Shown here: positions 1 through 5,603 of the stretch, piece after piece
Numbering within the stretch: the first letter of the stretch is position 1
Layout: each line of letters starts with the position of its first letter
Origin: an uncultured delta proteobacterium
GTDB lineage: Bacteria; UBA10199; GCA-002796325; 1-14-0-20-49-13
Direction of reading: 5' to 3'
Assembly: GCA_903868375.1 (NCBI GenBank)
Contig: CAIPVD010000057.1
Span: forward strand, 1 to 5,643
Length of the DNA: 5,643 bases
Program-made: the position numbers and the translations under genes
Notes under the pieces: model-generated
What the model saw: only the letters and a program-made list of their open reading frames with translations
The model's database searches: none
What the model was told of the DNA's origin: nothing

Positions 1-1605
1 ATGGAAGACCTGGAGCAGCGGATAGAAGCTGGAACGCTGACAGAAGTTCGCGGCATTGGCAAAAATCTTGCCGATCACATAACCGAGCTCCATAGAACGG
101 GAAAGATCGCCGAATACGAAAAATTAAAAAAAACCATTCCTGCGGGCGTCTTCGATATCTTGGCGATACCAGGCCTTGGGCCAAAAAAGGTAAAGTTCTT
201 AATGGACGAGCTTCACGTTAAAGATGTCGGGCAGCTCGAACTTACCTGTCGCGCCGGTGCGCTAAGAAAACATAAGGGCTTTGGCCAAAAGACAGAGGAA
301 AAAATATTGCAGGGCATCGCCTATTTGAGAAAGAACATCGGCCAGCATCTTTTTAGCCATGCGCTTGCTGCGGCACAGGAAATATTTGCAAGGCTTAAAA
401 GGCATCCCGATGTCATCCGTGCCGAAATAGCAGGAAGCGTTCGCCGGAAAAAAGAGGTGATCGGGGATATCGACTTCGTAGTCAGTACTGCCACTTCTAA
501 AAAGGTTATGGATTACTTTACCGCCTTGCCAGACGTTGAACACATCGAAGCGAAGGGCGATACAAAATCTAGCGTGATACTTAAATCCGGGATCAACTCG
601 GATCTGCGGGCCGTTACCGACAAGGAATTTCCTTATGCTCTCCATCATTTCACCGGCAGCAAGGAACATAACGTTGCCATGAGAGGCCGTGCGATCAAGA
701 TGGGAATGAAGATGAACGAGTACGGCCTTTTTAATACGACCGGTGGCGGAGAGAAGTTGATCCCATGCAAGGACGAAGCGGCGATATTTGCAAAGTTAGG
801 CCTCGATTACATAGAACCGGAACTGCGCGAAGATACGGGCGAGATAGAGGCGGCAGAAAAACATAAGCTGCCGAAGCTTATCGAAGACAAAGATATCAAG
901 GGCGTTCTGCATGTCCACACGGATTACAGCGATGCGGTGAATACGGTCGAAGAGATGGCGCTTTTTGCAAAGAAGATGGGCTATTCATATATCGGCATTT
1001 GCGATCATAGCCAATCGGCGGCCTACGCCGGTGGCTTAAAGCCCGCCGATCTCAAGAAACAGTGGAAAGAGATCGATGCCGTAAATAGGAAGATAAAAGG
1101 GATAACCGTGCTTAAGGGGATCGAGTCGGACATCTTGGCGGATGGAAGCCTCGATTACGACGAGGATGTGTTGAAAGGTTTCGATCTTGTCGTGGCGTCG
1201 ATCCATTCGCGTTTCAATATGGGCGAAGATGAAATGACCGCGCGCATTTGCAAGGCGCTAGAAAATCCTTATACAACTATTTTAGGCCATCCAACGGGGC
1301 GGCTACTGCTTTCACGCGAGCCTTACAAGGTGAACATGCACGCCGTGATAGATGCGGCGGCGAAGCACGGAAAGGCCATTGAAATAAATGCGAACCCGCA
1401 CAGGTTGGACCTTGATTGGAGGCTTTGCCAGTATGCGAAGTCCAAGGGCGTGAAGATTGCGATCTGCCCCGATGCACACACAGTAGAAAATATTCTGGAT
1501 ATGATGTTCGGCGTTGGAATTGCCAGGAAGGGCTGGCTTGCGAAGGACGATATTGTGAACACGTGGCCGGTGGAGAAGTTTTTGAAATGGAAGCAAAATA
1601 AATAA
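1..1605 (+). CDS. polX: DNA polymerase/3'-5' exonuclease PolX (family X polymerase with PHP domain), 5'-partial
   Basis: This enzyme does gap-filling DNA synthesis in base-excision repair. The PHP domain of bacterial PolX adds metal-dependent 3'-5' exonuclease and AP-endonuclease-type end processing. Residues 1-110 hold helix-hairpin-helix elements (RGIGKNLA at 17-24, IPGLGPKK at 56-63, GFGQK at 93-97). The nucleotidyltransferase core has GSVRR at 145-149, catalytic Asp156 and Asp158 in GDID, the third Asp201 in SDLR, and HHFTGSKEHN at 215-224. The C-terminal PHP domain (about 300-534) keeps all expected metal ligands: H304, H306, D311, H336, E375, H402, H430, D491 and H493. Both activities therefore look intact. 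The family is usually about 570 residues and starts with a helical segment of roughly 40 residues before the first hairpin. That segment is missing here, so the ATG at base 1 is probably an internal methionine and the true start lies left of the window. The stop at 1603-1605 is one base from nth. Confidence 0.95.
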   Translation: MEDLEQRIEAGTLTEVRGIGKNLADHITELHRTGKIAEYEKLKKTIPAGVFDILAIPGLGPKKVKFLMDELHVKDVGQLELTCRAGALRKHKGFGQKTEEKILQGIAYLRKNIGQHLFSHALAAAQEIFARLKRHPDVIRAEIAGSVRRKKEVIGDIDFVVSTATSKKVMDYFTALPDVEHIEAKGDTKSSVILKSGINSDLRAVTDKEFPYALHHFTGSKEHNVAMRGRAIKMGMKMNEYGLFNTTGGGEKLIPCKDEAAIFAKLGLDYIEPELREDTGEIEAAEKHKLPKLIEDKDIKGVLHVHTDYSDAVNTVEEMALFAKKMGYSYIGICDHSQSAAYAGGLKPADLKKQWKEIDAVNRKIKGITVLKGIESDILADGSLDYDEDVLKGFDLVVASIHSRFNMGEDEMTARICKALENPYTTILGHPTGRLLLSREPYKVNMHAVIDAAAKHGKAIEINANPHRLDLDWRLCQYAKSKGVKIAICPDAHTVENILDMMFGVGIARKGWLAKDDIVNTWPVEKFLKWKQNK

Positions 1606-1606
1606 T

Positions 1607-2239
1607 ATGGAATTAGATAAACGCATATTGAAGATACTTGCGATCTTGCGCAAGACCTATCCAGACGCGCAAATTCCGCTTCATCACAAAAATCCGTTGC
1701 AGCTTCTCGTTGCAACGATCCTTTCCGCGCAGTGCACGGACGAACGTGTGAATATGGTGACGCCGGAACTTTTCAAAAAGTATAAGAACGCAAATGATTT
1801 TGCCGTAGCTATGCAACCGGAACTTGAAAAATCGATCCACTCCACCGGTTTTTATAAGGCAAAATCGAAGAACATAATCGGCTGCTGCAAGATGCTCGTG
1901 GAAAAATATGGAGGCAAGGTTCCAAATAGGCTCGAAGACCTTGTGCAGTTGCCAGGCGTCGGCAGAAAGACCGCGAACGTTGTGCTTGGCGGGGTTTGGG
2001 ATATCCCTGGCGTGGTCGTCGATACGCATGTTAAGAGGCTTACGTATCGAATGGGGCTTACTAAAAATACGGACCCGGAAAAGATCGAGCAGGATATAAT
2101 GAAGCTTTTGCCTGCCAAAGATTGGAACGATTTTACGATGTCGCTTATCTATCACGGCCGCCAGGTTTGCATCGCCAGAAAGCCGCGGTGCCACGAGTGT
2201 CCCGTGAGCGAGCTTTGCCCTAAAGTCGGGGTTGAATAA
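1607..2239 (+). CDS. nth: Endonuclease III (DNA glycosylase/AP lyase)
   Basis: Bifunctional DNA glycosylase that removes oxidised pyrimidines and then cleaves the strand by beta-elimination at the resulting abasic site. It has 210 residues, the normal family length. The helix-hairpin-helix LPGVGRKTANVVL spans 115-127 and contains the catalytic Lys121. The catalytic Asp139 sits in VDTHV. The C-terminal [4Fe-4S] loop is complete, with Cys188, Cys195, Cys198 and Cys204 in the classical C-x6-C-x2-C-x5-C spacing. The N-terminal region ATILSAQCTDERVN (36-49) is also characteristic. The ATG lies one base after the polX stop. The nearest purine-rich stretch (GGAAG at 1589-1593) is 13 bases upstream, so translation probably depends on coupling to polX. 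It pairs functionally with PolX: glycosylase and lyase first, end cleaning and gap filling second. The stop is three bases from the stop of the convergent cysteine-rich gene. Confidence 0.97.
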   Translation: MELDKRILKILAILRKTYPDAQIPLHHKNPLQLLVATILSAQCTDERVNMVTPELFKKYKNANDFAVAMQPELEKSIHSTGFYKAKSKNIIGCCKMLVEKYGGKVPNRLEDLVQLPGVGRKTANVVLGGVWDIPGVVVDTHVKRLTYRMGLTKNTDPEKIEQDIMKLLPAKDWNDFTMSLIYHGRQVCIARKPRCHECPVSELCPKVGVE

Positions 2240-2242
2240 AAA

Positions 2243-2794
2243 TTAATTTGTTCCTATTTTGCCAACTATGGTCTGCTCAAGACTTTGATTTCCACAGCTA
2301 TTTGTAAAATGTGAACAATCTATGATGGGAGCATCACCAATGAGTTTATTACATCTTGATGCACAAGAACATGGCGCCTTATCACCCTCTGTGATAAATT
2401 TAGCTGAACAGTAAAGGTCCATTAATGTATCGATCTTAGCTTCCGAGTTGATGTTTGGCTCTTGTTTGATTTTTTGAAGAGCGTTTAAGAGAATGTTAGA
2501 ATTATTATCAGTTTGTGTGAGCATTTCTGTTGCACAATGTTCTTTAAATTCAAGGCATAAACCATTGGCAAGCTTGCACTCTGATTTACAAGCACAAGAT
2601 ACTTCGTACAAGTCCTTTGTGCTAAATTCTATAGCGCACATAGTTTCTAACGGTACCTTGCTTTGCACGGCTTTCATTGCATCAACCGCAGATACGGGTT
2701 TTAAATTTACAGAGCTTCTTGCGCCTGCATTTGCATAACTTGCGGATATGACAAATGCGATAACTAACAATACTATCAATCTCGTTCTTTTCAT
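2243..2794 (-). CDS. Secreted cysteine-rich protein with duplicated six-cysteine module, family not recognised
   Basis: I do not recognise this 183-residue protein. Residues 1-23 look like a Sec signal peptide (MKR, a hydrophobic core, then ANA before Gly24). There is no lipobox cysteine, so it should be a soluble periplasmic or extracellular protein. It has twelve cysteines in two equivalent sets: 53, 67, 69, 73, 80, 87 and 129, 142, 144, 148, 160, 167. Both sets follow C-x3-F-x-T-x(6-7)-C-x-C-x3-C-x(6-11)-C-x2-F-x3-C, with matching Phe57/133, Thr59/135 and Phe83/163, joined by a 41-residue linker rich in Asn, Gln and Lys. The even count and the export signal suggest disulfides, but metal binding by the C-x-C-x3-C element is possible. 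AAGGAG at 2801-2806, six bases before the ATG, supports the start. A sigma-54-type promoter lies just upstream. The gene is markedly AT-rich: by hand count 64 G/C in 180 bases at 2401-2580. Confidence 0.8.
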   Translation of the reverse strand: MKRTRLIVLLVIAFVISASYANAGARSSVNLKPVSAVDAMKAVQSKVPLETMCAIEFSTKDLYEVSCACKSECKLANGLCLEFKEHCATEMLTQTDNNSNILLNALQKIKQEPNINSEAKIDTLMDLYCSAKFITEGDKAPCSCASRCNKLIGDAPIIDCSHFTNSCGNQSLEQTIVGKIGTN

Positions 2795-2843
2795 TTTATG
2801 CTCCTTTTTTGCTGTTTGTGCTCACTCCATTGCCCTTTGTGAA

Positions 2844-2859
2844 AGCAAGTAGTGTGCCA
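2844..2859 (-). promoter_or_regulatory. Sigma-54 (RpoN) -24/-12 promoter for the cysteine-rich gene
   Basis: Read on the minus strand, this is TGGCAC-ACTAC-TTGCT. It matches the established sigma-54 pattern TGGCAC-N5-TTGC(A/T), with the invariant GG and GC exactly ten bases apart. The -24 element is at 2854-2859 and the -12 element at 2844-2848. Transcription would start near 2833, giving a leader of about 39 bases that contains the AAGGAG ribosome site. A run of seven A residues (minus strand) lies just upstream of the -24 box. Orientation, spacing and distance to the gene all agree. No convincing sigma-70 promoter was seen for this gene. The call is from sequence alone. Confidence 0.72.
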
Positions 2860-2884
2860 TTTCAGAGATGTGTTTTTTTGCTGT

Positions 2885-2905
2885 AATTTCGGGACGTTGG
2901 AAATT
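2885..2905. repeat. Inverted repeat upstream of the sigma-54 promoter, possible activator site
   Basis: AATTTC at 2885-2890 and GAAATT at 2900-2905 are perfect 6-base inverted arms separated by nine bases. The centre is about 62 bases upstream of the predicted sigma-54 transcription start near 2833. This is slightly closer than typical enhancer sites but still plausible for a dimeric regulator. The arms are short and AT-rich, so chance is a real alternative. Confidence 0.3.
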
Positions 2906-2919
2906 CAGAAAATGTTCAG
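2904..2919. repeat. Direct repeat TTCAG with 11-base period
   Basis: TTCAG occurs at 2904-2908 and again at 2915-2919, one helical turn apart. Within it, GAA-AATG-TTC (2908-2917) is a small palindrome. A third TTCAG is at 2861-2865, next to the -24 box. The pair lies about 71-86 bases upstream of the predicted sigma-54 start, in the range where bacterial enhancer-binding proteins often sit. No known regulator motif is recognised. Confidence 0.28.
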
Positions 2920-2952
2920 TTGTGCAAATTTGGGGATAAAAGATCACATGCT

Positions 2953-2967
2953 GGGTTTAAATTACCC
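2953..2967. promoter_or_regulatory. Small dyad next to the ferredoxin -35 box, possible operator
   Basis: GGGT at 2953-2956 and ACCC at 2964-2967 form inverted arms around an AT-only heptamer. The element ends two bases before the TTGACA hexamer, a position where a repressor or activator could act on the ferredoxin promoter. The arms are only four bases long, so the support is weak. Confidence 0.2.
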
Positions 2968-2969
2968 GC

Positions 2970-2997
2970 TTGACAAAAGCCGCTCTTTAAGTAAGTT
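2970..2997 (+). promoter_or_regulatory. Probable sigma-70-type promoter for the ferredoxin gene
   Basis: A perfect TTGACA -35 hexamer is at 2970-2975. The best spaced -10 candidate is TAAGTT at 2992-2997 (16-base spacer), which matches only three of six consensus positions. Transcription would start near 3004, giving a leader of roughly 29 bases with the ribosome site. The position directly before the gene makes it plausible. The poor -10 suggests activator help or an organism-specific consensus. Confidence 0.45.
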
Positions 2998-3032
2998 TCC
3001 CACTCGAAAAATTAAAACAAACGGAGGCATTT

Positions 3033-3266
3033 ATGGCAGACAAGAACAACAAAGTACCGGAAAACGTACCGGGAAAATATTATGTCGATACGCAGTGCAT
3101 CGATTGCAACCTGTGCCGCGATACCGCGCCGGAAAACTTCAAGCAGGACGAAGCAAAGGGATATGCGTTTGTTTGCAAGCAGCCGGCCAACCCGACAGAA
3201 GAGAGCCAGTGCAAGGATTCTAAGGATGCATGCCCTGTTGAAGCAATTGGCGATGATGGTGAATAG
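3033..3266 (+). CDS. Ferredoxin, single [4Fe-4S] cluster
   Basis: Small acidic cytoplasmic electron carrier of 77 residues. The cluster ligands are Cys22, Cys25 and Cys28 (C-x2-C-x2-C) plus the distal Cys67 in the CPVEAI motif. The sequence between them, with APENF at 32-36, is typical of monocluster bacterial ferredoxins. Two further cysteines, Cys48 and Cys60, could form a disulfide or be free. Family members of this size sometimes have an extra cysteine pair outside the cluster. The start is well supported by GGAGG at 3023-3027, five bases before the ATG. The gene stands alone with its own probable promoter. Its partner enzyme cannot be told from the neighbours, although the nearby Nth is also an iron-sulfur protein. 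The TAG stop at 3264-3266 directly abuts the stop of the convergent TPR-like gene. Confidence 0.93.
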   Translation: MADKNNKVPENVPGKYYVDTQCIDCNLCRDTAPENFKQDEAKGYAFVCKQPANPTEESQCKDSKDACPVEAIGDDGE

Positions 3267-4199
3267 TTATTTTTTCTTGCCACGTTTTGACGCTTTTTTG
3301 GCTTTTTCGGCGGCTTTTTTGAGCTTTTGAAGGTTCTTTTTCTCGACTTTTTTCTTGTAAGCGCTGGTCCACTGACCCGCCATTTCTTTAAAATCGGGGT
3401 CGTTCTCTATCTTATAAAAATCGTCGCTGATTGCCACCCATATCACGGTTTCGTTCGGGTCGAGCGCGTAAGCCACTATTAATTTTTCCATCGCGCTTTT
3501 TGCATCGCCCATAGCGGCGTAATATCCGGCTACATATTCGATACCACGGTAGCGGTCCATGATGAGCGATGGATCGGCCTCCGAAAATATTTTTTGCGCA
3601 GCTTCGGTTTCGTCGTTCGCAGCCCTAAGCGATGCAATGAGTATCTGGACCTCGCTCTTATCTGCGTCCGACGTCGATGCCTTCTCCGCCTTTTCGTAAT
3701 ATTTCAGCGCCTTTTTATAATAATCCTTGTAAGTTTGGTTGTTCCTCTTAACGAATAAGAAGAGATTGTGATATGCTATTCCCAGGTTCTGATAGAACTG
3801 GTGCTGCTCGAATTTAGGTTCCTCTTTATGCTTCTTGAACTTTTCCACCTTTTGGGCGTCTTTGAGCATCCTTATAGAACGCGCCGATGGCGGATTTGAG
3901 CGGAGTTCTCTTATCGCCACGTCGACCTTTCCTTTTGCAAGGGCAGCTATCGCCTCGTCGGGGATGGGAAGAGTTAGAGGAATAGATTCTATCGTGATGT
4001 CGGTTGGCGGAGAGACATATTTCAGGCGCTTGCCGCCTTTGAACCTGTCTTTTGTGTCGCTCACGGCGGCTGGTTGTTCCTGTTCCAGTGCGGGTGCTTT
4101 GTGTACGGTTTTATGTTTTTTCTTTGCCAGTGCGCCGGACGGTAGTAATGCGGAAAATAAAAAAGCGAAGATAAAGATCGCGACTAGAATTCGTTTCAT
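3267..4199 (-). CDS. Exported TPR-like repeat protein with lysine-rich C-terminal tail
   Basis: This 310-residue protein has a signal peptide (about 1-25, ending in ALA before Lys26) and no lipobox, so it is probably periplasmic or surface-associated. A Lys/Gln/Pro-rich linker (26-75) leads to a helical region with TPR-like units. One is near 135-173 (QFYQNLGIAYHN followed by KKALKYYEKA). The other is near 216-248 (YVAGYYAAMGDAKSAMEKL). It is followed by a segment ending NDPDFKEM (266-273), which resembles the capping sequence after TPRs in several bacterial proteins. Residues 281-310 contain 15 Lys and one Arg and are probably helical or disordered. The role is likely protein-protein scaffolding; the partner is unknown. 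It is translationally coupled to the DUF3047 gene by an ATGA overlap. Its own ribosome site AGGAG (4207-4211) lies inside that gene, seven bases before the ATG. Confidence 0.82.
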   Translation of the reverse strand: MKRILVAIFIFAFLFSALLPSGALAKKKHKTVHKAPALEQEQPAAVSDTKDRFKGGKRLKYVSPPTDITIESIPLTLPIPDEAIAALAKGKVDVAIRELRSNPPSARSIRMLKDAQKVEKFKKHKEEPKFEQHQFYQNLGIAYHNLFLFVKRNNQTYKDYYKKALKYYEKAEKASTSDADKSEVQILIASLRAANDETEAAQKIFSEADPSLIMDRYRGIEYVAGYYAAMGDAKSAMEKLIVAYALDPNETVIWVAISDDFYKIENDPDFKEMAGQWTSAYKKKVEKKNLQKLKKAAEKAKKASKRGKKK

Positions 4200-4855
4200 T
4201 TTGTCTCTCCTGCAATTTCAAAATCGGCGTAATCGCATTCTGCCGGGCTGTGCATTGCGTTCCCATCGGTAAGTATCGCTATTGCGACGGGTGCTTTATC
4301 GAGGTCTGTTTTAAAATATTTCTTGTAATCTTCTTTTACGTTTATCGTGTGCGATTGCCACTTGCCCAATTTTTTATCGCCGCTATCTGCGATTATTATG
4401 TACGCCTTGCCCGGAACCTTTTCGTAAACGGTACCGACAGGCACCGTCGTCGACCAGGTATATTTAAGCATCATCTGGCGTGCCTTGGAGAATACCACGT
4501 AAACACCGCAGGCGCTGTCGTTGGTGGCGGACTTCGTTTCGTTAGCGCCGGTTGGAAGCGTTATCGCTCGCCACTTCCACGAAAGATTTGGATAGGTATC
4601 TATCTTCCAATTGAAATTTTTAAGTATCTGAACGGAATAGTCCCAAGAGTCGCTTGCATGCAGGAATTTTTTGCCGTTCTCTTGCTGAACTTTATAGACC
4701 TCGGTCGCCTTGCCGCGTTGGAACGGCCAAGTTCGCCAGCTTGAAGATAATTTGCCGATGGCGTCGTCGCTAAAATTGTCGACGACGTTGGCGGCGTGAG
4801 CTAACGTGGAACATAGAAACAAGGCACATAGAAACGCGGTGGTTAATGTTTTCAT
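4196..4855 (-). CDS. Exported DUF3047 family protein
   Basis: This 219-residue protein resembles the DUF3047 family of exported bacterial proteins of unknown function. The call rests on recognition, not a profile search. The signal peptide covers about residues 1-21 (cleavage after AHA). Its cysteines, 10 and 15, are in the hydrophobic core and do not form a lipobox. The mature part starts with the typical VVDNFSDD and SSWRTWPF segment. It then shows SWKWRAITLP (92-101), GVYVVFS (117-123), the turn before WSTTVPVGT (134-142), and a final AILTDGN (193-199) and CDYADFEI (207-214). Alternating hydrophobic strands suggest a beta-sandwich, possibly a carbohydrate- or ligand-binding fold; this is inference. 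It begins 13 bases after the upstream pseudouridine synthase and overlaps the TPR-like gene by four bases. No strong ribosome site precedes its ATG, so it may rely on read-through or coupling. Confidence 0.77.
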   Translation of the reverse strand: MKTLTTAFLCALFLCSTLAHAANVVDNFSDDAIGKLSSSWRTWPFQRGKATEVYKVQQENGKKFLHASDSWDYSVQILKNFNWKIDTYPNLSWKWRAITLPTGANETKSATNDSACGVYVVFSKARQMMLKYTWSTTVPVGTVYEKVPGKAYIIIADSGDKKLGKWQSHTINVKEDYKKYFKTDLDKAPVAIAILTDGNAMHSPAECDYADFEIAGETK

Positions 4856-4868
4856 ATTAAAGGCTCTA

Positions 4869-5588
4869 TTATGATTTGGCGATCTTTGTCAAAGCATTCT
4901 GCAGATCGCGCGGCAGTTCCGATCCAAACTCTACCCATTCTTCCGTTCTTGGATGATTGAAGCCTAGCTTACTTGCGTGAAGAAATTGCCTTTTTAGGCC
5001 CAAACGATCTATCTTGCGACTGCGAGAGTTTTGATAAAGTGGGTCGCCTGTTAAAGGGTGTCCGATAGATGCAAGATGGACGCGGATTTGATGGCGAACG
5101 CCTGTTTTAATTCTAACTTCAAGCAGGGAATAAGCGCCCGCAGCATATTTTTTAATGACCTTGAAGTTAGTTACGGCTTCCTGTGCCTTGTCGCTTGTTT
5201 CCAGTCGCGAGCCTTTAGTGACAACGCGCATTCGCTTGGCGTTCTTTGGATCGTGTACGACGGGCGTTTTTATCGTTTCTTGCGGAGGCGGTTCGCCCAG
5301 CACGAGTGCCGTGTAGTGTTTTAGGATGGTGTGAGCCTCGAACTGCTCGCGTATCTTTTTTAGCACGTCGCCGTTCTTTGCCGCAAGGATGAGGCCGCTT
5401 GTGTCGTTGTCCAGCCGGTGGACGAAATCGGCGCCGGGCCATTTTGCGACAAGTCCGTTTGCTAGCGTATCCTTTTCGTCGTCTTTTAGTGGATAGACGG
5501 GGACGCCAGCCTGTTTATCGACGACGATTATATCGTCATCTTCAAAAATTACCTTGATAGGTACGCCGCTATTTGGGATAAGATTCAT
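4869..5588 (-). CDS. RluA-family RNA pseudouridine synthase
   Basis: Converts specific uridines to pseudouridine in rRNA or tRNA; the target site cannot be assigned. Numbering is from the ATG at 5586-5588 (239 residues). The family-defining motif HRLDNDTSGL spans 57-66 with catalytic Asp60. The N-terminal strand VIFEDDDIIVVDKQAGVPVYP (in two parts around residue 24) is typical. Further conserved blocks are KTGVRHQIRVHL (161-172), HPLTGDPLY (177-185) and LHA (203-205). No S4 RNA-binding domain is present, as in short RluA/TruC-like members. The frame is open to a TTG at 5598-5600, but the ATG is preferred. The TTG would adjoin the ribosome site of the divergent gene, and neither start has a clear Shine-Dalgarno sequence. 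It is probably the first gene of an operon with the DUF3047 and TPR-like genes. Confidence 0.93.
   Translation of the reverse strand: MNLIPNSGVPIKVIFEDDDIIVVDKQAGVPVYPLKDDEKDTLANGLVAKWPGADFVHRLDNDTSGLILAAKNGDVLKKIREQFEAHTILKHYTALVLGEPPPQETIKTPVVHDPKNAKRMRVVTKGSRLETSDKAQEAVTNFKVIKKYAAGAYSLLEVRIKTGVRHQIRVHLASIGHPLTGDPLYQNSRSRKIDRLGLKRQFLHASKLGFNHPRTEEWVEFGSELPRDLQNALTKIAKS
5554..5582 (+). promoter_or_regulatory. Possible sigma-70-type promoter for the epimerase/dehydratase gene
   Basis: TTGATA at 5554-5559 (five of six matches to TTGACA) is followed after 17 bases by GATAAG at 5577-5582 (four of six to TATAAT). An alternative -10 is TAAGAT at 5579-5584. Transcription would start near 5589, a short leader before the ATG at 5604. 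The element lies within the 5' coding part of the divergent pseudouridine synthase gene, the only place it could be in this layout. Confidence 0.38.
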
Positions 5589-5603
5589 TGTAAGGAGCAA
5601 TCT

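Noticed and set aside
262..669. Minus-strand open frame inside polX
   Set aside because: It is opposite the nucleotidyltransferase core motifs of PolX, has no homology signal and no ribosome site.
1613..2194. Long open frame on the minus strand opposite nth
   Set aside because: It lies wholly within the well-conserved nth gene, has no ribosome site or recognisable product, and is best explained as antisense shadow of codon bias.
2908..2917. GAA-AATG-TTC as a LexA-type SOS box
   Set aside because: It resembles only the inner part of Gram-positive LexA sites. One half lacks the outer bases, and the downstream gene has no link to DNA repair.
2885..2935. Sigma-70 promoter for the cysteine-rich gene (TTGCAC-like -35 on the minus strand)
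   Set aside because: No acceptable -10 at a suitable distance, and the sigma-54 element closer to the gene matches its consensus far better.
2852..3223. Open frame on the plus strand covering the control region and most of the ferredoxin in another frame
   Set aside because: The ferredoxin has its own strong GGAGG site and conserved cysteine motif. The longer frame reads basic low-information sequence over it and crosses the promoters.
3266..3330. T-rich tracts after the ferredoxin as intrinsic terminators
   Set aside because: No GC-rich hairpin precedes them; they are the complement of AAA/AAG lysine codons in the TPR-like gene.
3835..4272. Plus-strand open frame across the TPR-like/DUF3047 junction
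   Set aside because: It is antisense to two genes with signal peptides and coupled translation signals. Its product is low-complexity and unrecognised.
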